Shown: in pieces, positions 1 through 8,924 of the stretch
How the letters are laid out: each line of letters begins with the position of its first letter
Position numbering within the stretch: the stretch's first letter is position 1
Origin: Actinomycetota bacterium
GTDB lineage: Bacteria; Actinomycetota; Actinomycetes; Nanopelagicales; Nanopelagicaceae
Reading direction: 5' to 3'
Length of the DNA stretch: 64,000 bases
Assembly (NCBI GenBank): GCA_016870365.1
Contig: VGBW01000001.1
Coordinates: forward strand, 1 to 64,000
The notes under the pieces: generated by a model
Told to the model about the DNA's origin: nothing
Seen by the model: the letters and a program-made list of their open reading frames with translations, nothing else
The model's database searches: none
Translations under genes and position numbers: made by a program

Positions 1-227
1 AAATTCAATTTGGGCATATACCTGTTGACTGCGAAGGTAAGACAACTCATCATTAGCACCTCCATCAACATAATCAAAAACTGCTTTCGGTACTCGTTTT
101 TTAGCTAGCAACCTAATTTCTGGCAGATTGACTGCTTGATTCAATTTCCTGCCCAGCCTGGGAAATTTTGGCAAAGACCAACCTAGTAATGGTTTAATGT
201 TTTCTATCTTGGCAGCTGTCTTTTCAT
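1..227 (-). CDS. lldD: FMN-dependent L-lactate dehydrogenase-like protein, N-terminal part, possible frameshift
   Basis: The minus-strand frame that runs off the left edge encodes about the first 75 residues of an FMN alpha-hydroxy-acid dehydrogenase. The family run KKRVPKAVFDYVDGGAND is clear, followed by an arginine-rich helix. Such enzymes oxidise L-lactate to pyruvate at the membrane. The ATG at 227-225 follows the TAA of the upstream amidohydrolase gene by one base, so the two are probably translated together. That ATG gives the family-like start MKRQLPR but then meets TAG; the conserved frame continues as IENIKPLLGW one base out of phase (near 208-212). Either one base is missing in the gene or assembly, or translation starts at an internal TTG. 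A lactate oxidiser fits as the last step of 6-deoxy-sugar breakdown. The 3' end is outside the window. Confidence 0.62.
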
Positions 228-228
228 T

Positions 229-1080
229 TTAGATTGTAAGTCTATAGGCGCGTTTGGCCGTTCCCGACCAAAACGACTCCTGTTCAGATATCGAGAGAGA
301 CTGTACGAAAGATTCAACTAATTCGATAGTTTGGCTATAGGTGGCAGCTAACAAGCAAACAGGCCAATCTGAACCGAACATCATTCGTTGTGGTGTAAAA
401 CTATGCAGTACATGCTCCAGATATGGTTGAAAAGTTTTATTGGTCCAGTTATCCCATTTTGCTTCAGTAAATAGACCAGAAACTTTTACATATACATTTT
501 GAAATTTCGAAATCTCACTTATTTGATCAGCCCAAGGCTGCATAATTCCCTGCGCCATGAAAGGCTTTGAAATATGATCAAGCACAAAAAAATTGTCAGG
601 CGATTGCCTAACCATATCAACGGCAGCAGCCAGCTGAGGAGGCCTAGTTAGAATATCAAAAGTTAGACCCGATTCTGCTATTCGCTTAATATTTTTTAGT
701 ACATCATCACGAAGAAACCAATTTGGATCCGATTTATCTTGTGCTAAATCTCGAATTGAAACTAAGTTTTTTCCACCTGGATGAGATTGATACTTTTCCA
801 ATTGGGGTCTGATATCTGAACTCTCTAAATCTAGCCAGCCAACCACAGCACATACTTTTGGGTGTTTCAAGGATAAATCTAAGAATTCAGGAGTTTCATC
901 AACTGTTGGTACGGTTTGCACTATGACCGTATAGTCAATCTCTGCTTTTGCTAATTCAGGTTCAAATTCATCCATTAAAATAGTTCGTGCGATGGGTTTT
1001 ACCGCTTCCCCTTGCATCCAAGTTTGTGGACGGACCTTTAAATCCCAGATGTGATGATGTGAATCAATTCGCATAGTCAC
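229..1080 (-). CDS. amidohydrolase, L-fuconolactonase-like (COG3618 type)
   Basis: A 283-residue metal-dependent hydrolase of the amidohydrolase_2 / 2-pyrone-4,6-dicarboxylate lactonase type. The metal-binding HxH lies in DSHHHIW near the N-terminus and the late catalytic Asp in MMFGSDWPVC. Family members open sugar lactones such as L-fuconolactone, which fits the L-fuconate dehydratase encoded just across the divergent promoter. The GTG start at 1080 lies 9 bases after an AAGGAG ribosome site and overlaps the stop of the upstream AOR gene by four bases; ATG at 1074 is the alternative. It probably forms one operon with the AOR and lldD-like genes. The exact lactone substrate is inferred from context. 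Confidence 0.78.
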   Translation of the reverse strand: MTMRIDSHHHIWDLKVRPQTWMQGEAVKPIARTILMDEFEPELAKAEIDYTVIVQTVPTVDETPEFLDLSLKHPKVCAVVGWLDLESSDIRPQLEKYQSHPGGKNLVSIRDLAQDKSDPNWFLRDDVLKNIKRIAESGLTFDILTRPPQLAAAVDMVRQSPDNFFVLDHISKPFMAQGIMQPWADQISEISKFQNVYVKVSGLFTEAKWDNWTNKTFQPYLEHVLHSFTPQRMMFGSDWPVCLLAATYSQTIELVESFVQSLSISEQESFWSGTAKRAYRLTI

Positions 1081-2828
1081 AGTATCTTACTCCTTACAAT
1101 CTCAAACTCCACCTCACATTTGCGCCAAATTTCTGTCGACTTATTCACCCCACCTTCTTCATTCCAAAATAATCTATTCAATATGTGCGATTTCATATTT
1201 TCAAATTGCTTTTTATTTATGACCGCGCCATCCAATTTAGCGCCTTTTGAATTTATCGAGGTGTTGAAAAATAAATCGGGTAAGGTGTCGCTCTCTACCG
1301 ACACTCCTAATTTATCATTCATATCTCGCTGAAAAGCCAAGCGCATAAGGCCTATTTCGAATAACTCTGCTCTAGTTATTTGCTTATTTAATTGAAAACT
1401 TAAGATTTTTAGAATGTCAGCTAACTTCAATTCACGGGTTGGTGGAGCTGCATAAATACAGACACCGATGGCATCCAGTGCAGACCATAGTAGCCACAGG
1501 TCTGCAATACTTTGCTCTCGTCTTGAATCTAAAGTTCCAAGTGGTAATCCACCCTTTGGAATGCCAAACTCTTCACCATATTCGACATGTCTACTCCAAG
1601 CCCAATTTGGATCAAAATCTATGTCATGTTCTATTACATCATATCTTGGACCTGAAGGATTTAACGCCATAGCTAAGAATAGTCCTTGATTGCCCCTTGG
1701 ATCCCATGGTGGAATTGCCATGCCTTTTATCTGATTGAAACCTGTTTGTAGTTTCTTCCTTTTTACCAGATCTACTGACTCAATAATTGATCCATTTGAT
1801 TCTAAATTTTCTTGACTTAGCAGGGAGGCTATATATAGGTGTTCAACTCCTATCTGATTGCAGTACGAATTAAATTGAATTAGCTGTTCGGTATTAGCCT
1901 CGCCAAATTGAGATAGCAGTGCCGCGATACTTAATTGGTGTTGTCGACCCCCATCAATCGGAGAATCATCAACCAGATAAGACTTAAAACATTGTTGAGG
2001 ACATCCTGGACAGCTATTCGTTCCCACATCCTTTAAGTAAGGAATAAAGGATTCAGGTTCAAAAATTTCCACGCTTGTAGGAAGGTTTGAGCCAAAGTTG
2101 TTTCCTGCCATATAACCCACTAAGGAAGAATTTGCCCAAAGTCCAAAGCCAGGAGGGTCATACTCTGATTTAGTTAGTGGGTTATTGGAAATTTCAGAAA
2201 GGTATTGCTTAGTTACATCAGCTATCACAGGGCTTACATCCTTATTACACTTGCCTTTGAATGTTATGTACTTAATGTTCATTCGACCAAATACCGCCCC
2301 AAGACCACCTTGGGAAGTCGCAAAACCATAATCGCCAACTACTGACGAAGAGATATTTTCTTTCTCACCTGTATCGCCAATTGCAAGCGTTGATAAAGTG
2401 TTGTGACTCAAAACCGATTTTGTGGTTTGCCAGACCGTGGCTCCTTTGAATTTTCTTGCGTCTTGGCAAGTAACACTCAGTGTTTGCTCTAATTCCATCT
2501 CTATACCAGTAATTGAAGAGGCTTGATTAATTACTGCCACGGCATCAATATCAAGTGAATAGAGTGAGTTGGCAAGTCGACCTTGTACCTTGGATTCAAT
2601 TAATCCGCCAGATTGGGGGGATACTGCTGAAATTGTTGCATCTGAAAGTCCAACCCCATATCTTCCTCCCAATATGCCTCTTGATATGACAACAAAATTA
2701 TTGCCATTTACCAAATCAGTTAAAGCCGATAAGAGTGGCACTGCAATCGGCAGTAAAGGATTACTTAGACTTACCCATATCACATTATGAGTGGAATTAC
2801 TTAGGTCAATTACTACAACCTTAGCCAT
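1077..2828 (-). CDS. aldehyde ferredoxin oxidoreductase family protein (tungsten/molybdenum pterin enzyme)
   Basis: A 583-residue AOR-family protein. Visible marks are the cofactor-domain motif GGLGAVFGRMNIKYITFKG (about 174-192), the cluster motif CPGCPQQC (C273, C276, C280), the WDPRGNQG region near 375, and LDAIGVC, which supplies a fourth Cys at about 457 and the second pterin motif. All four [4Fe-4S] ligands appear present. AORs oxidise aldehydes to acids with ferredoxin or another low-potential carrier and bind W- or Mo-bis-pterin. The gene is first in a minus-strand operon with a fuconolactonase-like and an L-lactate dehydrogenase-like gene. Oxidation of L-lactaldehyde to lactate is therefore the most economical guess, but it is only inferred. 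The N-terminus is somewhat shorter than in archaeal AORs. No cofactor biosynthesis genes are in the window. Confidence 0.85.
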   Translation of the reverse strand: MAKVVVIDLSNSTHNVIWVSLSNPLLPIAVPLLSALTDLVNGNNFVVISRGILGGRYGVGLSDATISAVSPQSGGLIESKVQGRLANSLYSLDIDAVAVINQASSITGIEMELEQTLSVTCQDARKFKGATVWQTTKSVLSHNTLSTLAIGDTGEKENISSSVVGDYGFATSQGGLGAVFGRMNIKYITFKGKCNKDVSPVIADVTKQYLSEISNNPLTKSEYDPPGFGLWANSSLVGYMAGNNFGSNLPTSVEIFEPESFIPYLKDVGTNSCPGCPQQCFKSYLVDDSPIDGGRQHQLSIAALLSQFGEANTEQLIQFNSYCNQIGVEHLYIASLLSQENLESNGSIIESVDLVKRKKLQTGFNQIKGMAIPPWDPRGNQGLFLAMALNPSGPRYDVIEHDIDFDPNWAWSRHVEYGEEFGIPKGGLPLGTLDSRREQSIADLWLLWSALDAIGVCIYAAPPTRELKLADILKILSFQLNKQITRAELFEIGLMRLAFQRDMNDKLGVSVESDTLPDLFFNTSINSKGAKLDGAVINKKQFENMKSHILNRLFWNEEGGVNKSTEIWRKCEVEFEIVRSKIL

Positions 2829-2889
2829 GGCACTCCTTTAGAATTATTAAGAGCATATAGGCTAGGGGCTACAAATAGAAGGGCAAGTC

Positions 2890-4191
2890 ATGGCTAAGAT
2901 TACGGCTTTTAGAACTTTAGATATTAGGTTTCCAACCTCGACGGAAAAACATGGGTCCGATGCCATGAATCCAGATCCAGATTATTCTGCTGCTTACCTA
3001 ACTCTCGAGACGGATGATCCAAAACTTACTGGACATAGTTTGGTTTTTACTATTGGTAGAGGAAATGATTTGCAGTGCAACTCGATTGCGCAACTAGCCG
3101 AGACAGTCATAGGTGAGGAAGTTGGGACTCTTGAAAAGCGAATCGGCCAAATAGGCAGAGATTTAGTTAGAGACTCTCAAATTCGTTGGCTTGGACCTGA
3201 AAAAGGTATACCTCATATGGCAGCCGGTGGAGTGATAAATGCGTTATGGGATTTGATTTGCAAGAAAAACAATAAGCCGTTATGGAAACAACTAGCAGAT
3301 ATGAGTCCAGAGGAATTGGTGGAGTTAATTGACTTCAGACACATATCTGATGCCATTACACCAGCTGAAGCGTTGGCAATTCTAAGGAGCGCTCAGGCAA
3401 ACAAGAAAGTTAATGAGGATTTACTTTTACAAAAAGGTTTACCTGCATATACCACCACTCCGGGTTGGTTGGGATACAGCGATGAAACCATGATCAGGTT
3501 AGCAAAAGAGGCGATGGCAGAGGGATTTGAATTAATCAAAATGAAAGTCGGACGTTCGCTTGAAAATGATATTCATCGTTTAGAGCTAATTCGCAAAACC
3601 ATTGGTAAAGATATAAAGCTAGCTTGTGATGCAAATCAAGTTTGGGATGTAGAAGAGGCAATCCGTTGGATAAAAGCCATTAGTCACGTAGATTTGTTTT
3701 GGGTAGAAGAACCTACCTCCCCAGATGACATCTTAGGACATGCAACAATTGCAAAGGCAATTGCTCCAACCAGAGTTGCAACGGGAGAGCATGTTCATAA
3801 TCGAATTATGTTTAAACAAATGTTGCAAGCGGGATCTATGTCTTTTCTCCAACTAGATGCCACCCGTACTGCTGGAATTAACGAAAATGTGGCCATTATT
3901 GTTATGGCAGCTAAGTTTGGTGTACCAGTTTGTCCACATGCCGGGGGAGTAGGGTTGTGTGAAATGGTGGCTCATTTAGCTATGTTTGATTCAGTAGCTG
4001 TGACTGGACATCATGATAGAAGAGTGGTTGAGTTTGTTGACCATCTACATGAGCATTTTGTTATCCCAACTCAGATAAGAAACGCTAATTATGTTGCACC
4101 ACTGGTACCTGGTGCAGGAGCTGAAATTAAGCAGCAATCTTTAATTGATTATGACTACAACACGGGTTCTGTTTGGAAATCTAGGAAATAA
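2890..4191 (+). CDS. fucD: L-fuconate dehydratase (enolase superfamily)
   Basis: A 433-residue enolase-superfamily enzyme converting L-fuconate to 2-keto-3-deoxy-L-fuconate. The N-terminal capping-domain signature (FPTSTEKHGSDAMNPDPDYS) and FTIGRGND are those of the L-fuconate dehydratase/ENOSF1 group. In the barrel one sees K217 and K219 (KMK), metal ligands D248 (DANQVWD), E274 (WVEEPT) and E300 (TGEH), and H350 (CPHAGGVG), matching the known catalytic layout. The ATG follows a GAAGGG ribosome site; TAGGCT at 2858-2863 is a possible -10 box. It is transcribed away from the AOR operon and ends at a bidirectional terminator. This is the best evidence that the neighbourhood handles L-fucose or a close 6-deoxy sugar. 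Confidence 0.92.
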   Translation: MAKITAFRTLDIRFPTSTEKHGSDAMNPDPDYSAAYLTLETDDPKLTGHSLVFTIGRGNDLQCNSIAQLAETVIGEEVGTLEKRIGQIGRDLVRDSQIRWLGPEKGIPHMAAGGVINALWDLICKKNNKPLWKQLADMSPEELVELIDFRHISDAITPAEALAILRSAQANKKVNEDLLLQKGLPAYTTTPGWLGYSDETMIRLAKEAMAEGFELIKMKVGRSLENDIHRLELIRKTIGKDIKLACDANQVWDVEEAIRWIKAISHVDLFWVEEPTSPDDILGHATIAKAIAPTRVATGEHVHNRIMFKQMLQAGSMSFLQLDATRTAGINENVAIIVMAAKFGVPVCPHAGGVGLCEMVAHLAMFDSVAVTGHHDRRVVEFVDHLHEHFVIPTQIRNANYVAPLVPGAGAEIKQQSLIDYDYNTGSVWKSRK

Positions 4192-4221
4192 AAATAGGCC
4201 CAGCAATAGCTGGGCCTATTT
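4192..4221. terminator. bidirectional intrinsic terminator
   Basis: A perfect 13-bp inverted repeat (AAATAGGCCCAGC, loop AATA, then its complement), A-rich on the left arm and T-rich on the right, sits directly after the fucD stop. It lies between convergent fucD (+) and the sugar-binding lipoprotein gene (-), so it can end both transcripts. Confidence 0.85.
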
Positions 4222-4247
4222 GATCTACAGAAGATCAGATTTTGCTA

Positions 4248-5210
4248 TTAGTCGTATAGAACGGCTGCAATATCTGGATCGTCAATATTGGTCTTGTCGT
4301 ACCACTTGAATCCAGTGTCAATTAATTTAGGCAATGTCTCGCCAGCAATTGCACGCACTGAAGCTTCAATGCACTTTGTTCCAATTCCAATTGGATCTTG
4401 AGTAATGGCACCGGCCATGGATCCATCACGGATCGCATCCTTTTGTGCCTTTCCTGAGTCATATCCAATAACGGTGATCTTTCCTACCTTATTGGACTCC
4501 TTGACACCATTTAGGACACCAATTGCTGATCCCTCATTAGCACCAAAGAAGCCTTTGATGTCTGGGTTTGAAGCAATGATTGCCTTTGTGATGTCTGTTG
4601 ACTTAAGTTGATCGCCACCACCATATTGGGTAGTAACGATCTTGATGTTTGGATACTTGCTCTTAATTTGATCAGTGAATCCCTTAACACGGTCAATACC
4701 GGTTCGTGATGTTTGATCATGAGCAACAATTGCCACTTTGCCTGAGCCACCAATTAGTTCAGCCATCTTATCTGCAGCAAGTGCAGCGGAAGCGACTGAG
4801 TCAGTAGCAGCAGTTGTGACTGGAATGTCACTATCTACACCAGAGTCGAAACCAATTACAGGAATACCTGCAGCTTTAGCTTCTTCTAGTAGTGAATTTG
4901 CAGCTTTTGAATCAAGAGCAGCGAAGCAAATTGCAGCTGGCTTCTTGGCAAGTGCTGCCTGAAGTTGCTCAAGTTGCTTATCAACCTGTGACTCATTTTC
5001 TGGACCTTCATAGGTCATAGTTACATTGTTAGCCTCAGCAGCATTTGTGGCACCCAGTTGTACTGCTTGCCAGAATTGATGCTGGAAGCCTTTAGAAATG
5101 ATGGCAACATATGGCTTGTCGCCAGACGCGCTATCACCGCCTGAAGAACAACCAGTCAAAATTAGAGCCATTGCTGAAGCAACAACTCCGACTTTGTGAA
5201 TTGCTTTCAC
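4248..5210 (-). CDS. sugar ABC transporter substrate-binding lipoprotein (RbsB-like)
   Basis: A 320-residue periplasmic-binding-protein-like domain of the ribose/galactose class (Peripla_BP_4). It begins with a lipoprotein signal peptide ending in the lipobox LTGC (Cys 21) and a Ser/Gly linker, so it should be anchored on the outer face of the membrane. The body has typical RbsB features: the FWQAVQLG strand-helix start, a two-lobe pattern and PVIGFDSGV. It is the last gene of a minus-strand operon after the ATPase and permease genes, separated from the permease by a hairpin that may raise its mRNA level. The substrate is probably L-fucose or a related sugar, by context only. Confidence 0.88.
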   Translation of the reverse strand: MKAIHKVGVVASAMALILTGCSSGGDSASGDKPYVAIISKGFQHQFWQAVQLGATNAAEANNVTMTYEGPENESQVDKQLEQLQAALAKKPAAICFAALDSKAANSLLEEAKAAGIPVIGFDSGVDSDIPVTTAATDSVASAALAADKMAELIGGSGKVAIVAHDQTSRTGIDRVKGFTDQIKSKYPNIKIVTTQYGGGDQLKSTDITKAIIASNPDIKGFFGANEGSAIGVLNGVKESNKVGKITVIGYDSGKAQKDAIRDGSMAGAITQDPIGIGTKCIEASVRAIAGETLPKLIDTGFKWYDKTNIDDPDIAAVLYD

Positions 5211-5233
5211 TTTATTCCTTTCCGTACATAGAT

Positions 5234-5260
5234 GATTCAGATTTACGTACTATCTGAATC
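5234..5260 (-). other. intercistronic hairpin between permease and binding-protein genes
   Basis: A perfect 9-bp inverted repeat, GATTCAGAT and ATCTGAATC, flanks a 9-base loop at the end of the permease gene and just before the binding-protein gene. There is no T-run, so it looks like an mRNA processing or stability element, as often found around sugar-binding-protein genes, rather than a terminator. A protein operator is also possible. Confidence 0.5.
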
Positions 5261-6273
5261 TATTTATCTCCAGTTGTTTGTCGAGCCGAGGCCACAGCCT
5301 CACGTCTACGACGAACGATATCGAGGTAAACGGCCAAAATGACGATAGCCCCCGTTACTACCGTCTGCCATTCCTGTGGGACTGAAAGAACTCGTAATCC
5401 ATTTGTCAGAGTAGAGATAACCAGTGCTCCGATTACAGTACCGATTATTTTTCCTTCACCGCCTCGAAGTGAAGTACCACCAATTACAACTGCTGCAATA
5501 GCTTCTAATTCATATCCCATACCCAAAGAGGGTTGAGCTGAATTTAGCCGAGCAGAAATTAATACTCCGGCTAAACCTGCAGTTGCTCCTGCAAAAACGT
5601 ACACCCATATTTTCCACATATTGACATTCACACCAGAGAGACGCGCTGCCTCTTCGTTAGATCCTAGGGCAAATGTGTATCGGCCAAAGGTGGTTTTAGT
5701 GAGTAACAAGTGGGCAAGATAAGCAACAAAGAAGAAAATCAGCACTATGTTAGGGATTTCCAGCACAGGAACTATAGTTCCCATAGCAATTTCATTAAAT
5801 CTTGGGGTGTCATTGAAATAAATTGGCTTTAAACCTGAAGCTACTAAGGCAAGTCCTTTTGCAATATATAAAGTGCCTAAGGTAGCAATAAAGGGTGGAA
5901 TTTTTAGTCTTGCGATCAAAACTCCATTAAAAGCCCCACCTGAAGTTCCAGTTACTATACCGACAATTATTCCTAACCAGATCGGTAACTCCCAGTTAGT
6001 AATAATAATTCCAGTTGCTACCGCCGAAACAGTCATCATAGTTCCCACTGATAGGTCAATGCCACCTGTGATGATCACAAAAGTGGCACCTAAAGCCAAT
6101 ACCCCATTAACCGTAGCTGCTAACAAGATTCCATTAATATTTGGAATTGTTAGAAAATTTTCAGAGGCAAATGAAAAGAAAATAATCATTATCACTAAGG
6201 AACCAAAAGCCAATACTCGTTGCAGTGCATCAGATCTAATCTTTAGAGACCTCGAAAATCCCCGGTTTTGCAC
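5260..6273 (-). CDS. sugar ABC transporter permease (RbsC-like)
   Basis: A 337-residue integral membrane protein of the branched-chain/ribose permease family (BPD_transp_2). It has many hydrophobic segments, the conserved ATFVIITGGIDLSVG motif of RbsC-type permeases near residue 65, and the AIAAVVIGGTSLRGGEGKI loop near residue 265 that contacts the ATPase. The length is normal for the family. It lies between the ATPase gene (12 bases upstream) and the binding-protein gene and forms the membrane channel of this importer. The C-terminus is short, basic and cytoplasmic. Confidence 0.9.
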   Translation of the reverse strand: MQNRGFSRSLKIRSDALQRVLAFGSLVIMIIFFSFASENFLTIPNINGILLAATVNGVLALGATFVIITGGIDLSVGTMMTVSAVATGIIITNWELPIWLGIIVGIVTGTSGGAFNGVLIARLKIPPFIATLGTLYIAKGLALVASGLKPIYFNDTPRFNEIAMGTIVPVLEIPNIVLIFFFVAYLAHLLLTKTTFGRYTFALGSNEEAARLSGVNVNMWKIWVYVFAGATAGLAGVLISARLNSAQPSLGMGYELEAIAAVVIGGTSLRGGEGKIIGTVIGALVISTLTNGLRVLSVPQEWQTVVTGAIVILAVYLDIVRRRREAVASARQTTGDK

Positions 6274-6285
6274 ATCTCCTCCTGA

Positions 6286-7779
6286 CTAGTTTCTCATCGT
6301 GGCAAATGCCATGATGCTTTCCTGGTTGGCTTCTTTATTGAGAAGCTCTCCAGTAATTCTTCCTTCACACATTACCAAAATTCTATGGCTCATCCGCAAA
6401 ATTTCTGGAAGTTCCGAGGAAATCATGATGATCGACTTACCTTGTTCAATTAGATCATTCATTAATTTGTTGATTTCGCTTTTAGCACCAACATCAATTC
6501 CTCTAGTGGGCTCATCAAAAATTATTATTCGTGAATCAGTGGTCAGCCACTTACCAATAGCTACCTTTTGCTGATTGCCACCAGATAGATTTCCTACTCG
6601 CTGTTTAGTTGTTGGTGTTCTGATGGAGAGATTTTTTACCTGCCGTTCTGCTGCAACTTGAATTTTCTTGTTGACAGTTAATCCAAATTTGGCGAATTTT
6701 TTATAGACACCTAGCACCGTATTGGCTTCAATATCTAGGCTCAAAGCTAGTGCTAGTTGTTTGCGATCTTCAGATAGGTATCCAATACCGTGCTTAAGCG
6801 CATCTTGCGGTGTGTGAATTTCAACTTTCTGATTGTTGATGAAGATTTCCCCGCTAACTAATCGATCAGCACCAAAGATTGTTCTTAGTACCTCAGTTCT
6901 ACCCGCGCCGACTAGTCCAGCAAATCCCAAAATTTCACCTTTATACAACTTAAATGAAATATTTTTTACAAATCTACCGTTATTGAGATTTCTAACCTCA
7001 AGCACTACCGGTTGTTTTGTGGTCGAGGGTATGTGAGGAGACTCTTGAAAGAGAGTTCTACCTACCATCATTGAAATAATCTTATCTACGGCCGCCTCTT
7101 TAGTATCTAGGGTATCTACATACTTTCCATCTCTCATAACAGTTATGCGGTCAGATATCTGCTTCAACTCTTCAAGACGATGAGAGATATAGATAATTCC
7201 AACCCCTTTAGCTTTTAAACCTCGAATGACGGTAAACAACTTATTAATTTCATTATTGGTTAACGCAGCGGTTGGCTCATCCATAATCAAAACTTTTGAG
7301 TTAAAAGATAAAGCCTTGGTGATCTCTACCATTTGCTGCTGGGCAACAGATAGGCCTTGAACTTTTCGATTTGGATCTAATTCAAGGTGTAACTGCTTGA
7401 ACAGCTTACTAACTTCAGCAGCTAGTCCACTATCGTTTAAGATAAACTTTAATTTTCGAGGTTCTCTGCCAATAAAAATATTTTGGGCAATTGTTAGATC
7501 CGGCATTAAATTCAACTCTTGGTGAATAATGCTGATTCCCAAATCTTGGGCACTCCTTGGGCCATCTAAGTGGAGTGGTTTGCCTTCCAATAAAATCTCA
7601 CCACTATCGGCAGTGGCAATTCCAGAGAGAATTTTGACTAAAGTAGATTTGCCAGCACCATTTTCCCCAACCAGGGCATGCACCTCTCCTGGGCGCAAAT
7701 CAAACCGTGCTTTGTCCAAAGCTAGAACGCCGGGATAACGTTTTGAGACACTCTCCATACTTACTAAATTACGAACCAA
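6286..7779 (-). CDS. sugar ABC transporter ATP-binding protein (RbsA-like, two nucleotide-binding domains)
   Basis: A fused double ABC ATPase of about 497 residues, the usual RbsA/MglA length. The first domain has Walker A GENGAGKS and a signature region LSVAQQQ; the second has a degenerate P-loop (GLVGAGRTE) and the signature LSGGNQQK, as typical for sugar ATPases of this class. It powers uptake with the permease and lipoprotein encoded downstream. The frame is open to a TTG at 7785, but the AAGGAG site is only two bases from it; the TTG at 7779 has a better 8-base spacing and was chosen. It is the first gene of the operon and is divergent from a zinc dehydrogenase gene. Confidence 0.9.
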   Translation of the reverse strand: MVRNLVSMESVSKRYPGVLALDKARFDLRPGEVHALVGENGAGKSTLVKILSGIATADSGEILLEGKPLHLDGPRSAQDLGISIIHQELNLMPDLTIAQNIFIGREPRKLKFILNDSGLAAEVSKLFKQLHLELDPNRKVQGLSVAQQQMVEITKALSFNSKVLIMDEPTAALTNNEINKLFTVIRGLKAKGVGIIYISHRLEELKQISDRITVMRDGKYVDTLDTKEAAVDKIISMMVGRTLFQESPHIPSTTKQPVVLEVRNLNNGRFVKNISFKLYKGEILGFAGLVGAGRTEVLRTIFGADRLVSGEIFINNQKVEIHTPQDALKHGIGYLSEDRKQLALALSLDIEANTVLGVYKKFAKFGLTVNKKIQVAAERQVKNLSIRTPTTKQRVGNLSGGNQQKVAIGKWLTTDSRIIIFDEPTRGIDVGAKSEINKLMNDLIEQGKSIIMISSELPEILRMSHRILVMCEGRITGELLNKEANQESIMAFATMRN

Positions 7780-7863
7780 TCCCAATGCTCCTTAAATCTA
7801 GTGACGGGCAAGCATGAATTCTTGCCCCTTGCTATCTACCCGGCAAGCCATTTTGGTTAAGAA

Positions 7864-7879
7864 ACAATAACGTTTTTGT
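7864..7879. promoter_or_regulatory. LacI-type operator-like palindrome
   Basis: ACAATAACGTTTTTGT is symmetrical around a central CG with seven of eight base pairs matching, the usual form of LacI/GalR-family operators. It lies in the 140-base divergent region between the ABC transporter operon and the zinc dehydrogenase genes. No regulator gene is in the window, so the binding protein is unknown. Confidence 0.4.
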
Positions 7880-7926
7880 GATTACTCAGGCTGGTCTCTA
7901 CTTTCCCATGATGGTTTGATTGCCGC

Positions 7927-8919
7927 ATGAAAGCGATCTCTATTACCGCTCCAAGCCAATTGGAACTGATTGAACTTGCCGATCCCACCCCAGGTAACTC
8001 TGAAGTAGTAGTCGAAGTTGCTGCAGTTGGTATTTGTGGCACCGATTTACATATTTTTGAAGGAGAGTTTGCCCCGAAACTACCGATAATTCCTGGCCAT
8101 GAGATGAGCGGAGAGGTAGTGGCTATTGGTGCAGGAGTCAAAGGAATCAAAGTTGGAGATTATGTTGCGATCGATCCATCTTTGCATTGCGGAGAGTGTT
8201 TTTATTGTCGCCGTGCCCGCGGCAATTTGTGTGAAAATTGGAATGCATTAGGTGTCACATTCCCAGGAGCTGCTGCAGAATTTTTACTATCACCCCAGAA
8301 AAATATCCATAAGTTACCAAAGGGAGTTGATTTGAAATCAGCTGCTTTGATCGAGCCACTCTCCTGTGCAGTTAGGGGATTTGATCAACTACCACGAAAC
8401 CCCGGTTCTCATTATTTAATCTATGGCTCTGGCACTATGGGATTGATGATGGCAGAGCTAGCCAGAATTAATGGTGCTGCGTCAGTCTCGATTGTTGATC
8501 TCAACTTAGAAAAACTAAAAACTGCGACAATTTTAGGATTTACCAATACTGCTTCCTCTGCTGATGTATTTGATCAACCGAGAGGATTTGATGTAGTTAT
8601 AGATTGCACTGGAGTTACCGCCGCAATAAAGGATGGATTAAAGCATGTCATGCCTGGTGGAACTTTTCTACAGTTTGGCGTAGCCAACGAAGGGGCTAAG
8701 GTAGAGATTGAGCCATTTTGGATTTATAACAAGGAAATCACCATCGTCGGCTCGATGGCAGTACTGCATTCTTTTGATCGTGCGGTAGAACTTTTCAGCA
8801 CGGGCGTTTTAAATGCTGAGGTAATGATTTCCGATCAATATCCACTTGACAAATATCAGGATGCATTATTAGCCTTTAAGTCTGGCAAGGGGCGCAAGAC
8901 GATTGTGCTGCCTAACTAA
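7927..8919 (+). CDS. zinc-dependent alcohol/sugar dehydrogenase (MDR superfamily)
   Basis: A 330-residue medium-chain dehydrogenase of the sorbitol/threonine dehydrogenase type. The catalytic zinc region is GICGTDLH (Cys 37) and GHE; the structural zinc site is CGECFYCRRARGNLC; a dinucleotide-binding segment YGSGTMGLMMAE follows. The length is normal. It starts a two-gene plus-strand unit with a second MDR enzyme five bases downstream. In this cluster it could oxidise the free sugar to its lactone or act on a keto-deoxy acid, but the sequence does not fix the substrate. Known L-fucose dehydrogenases are mostly of other families, so the assignment stays open. Confidence 0.85.
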   Translation: MKAISITAPSQLELIELADPTPGNSEVVVEVAAVGICGTDLHIFEGEFAPKLPIIPGHEMSGEVVAIGAGVKGIKVGDYVAIDPSLHCGECFYCRRARGNLCENWNALGVTFPGAAAEFLLSPQKNIHKLPKGVDLKSAALIEPLSCAVRGFDQLPRNPGSHYLIYGSGTMGLMMAELARINGAASVSIVDLNLEKLKTATILGFTNTASSADVFDQPRGFDVVIDCTGVTAAIKDGLKHVMPGGTFLQFGVANEGAKVEIEPFWIYNKEITIVGSMAVLHSFDRAVELFSTGVLNAEVMISDQYPLDKYQDALLAFKSGKGRKTIVLPN

Positions 8920-8924
8920 TTACT

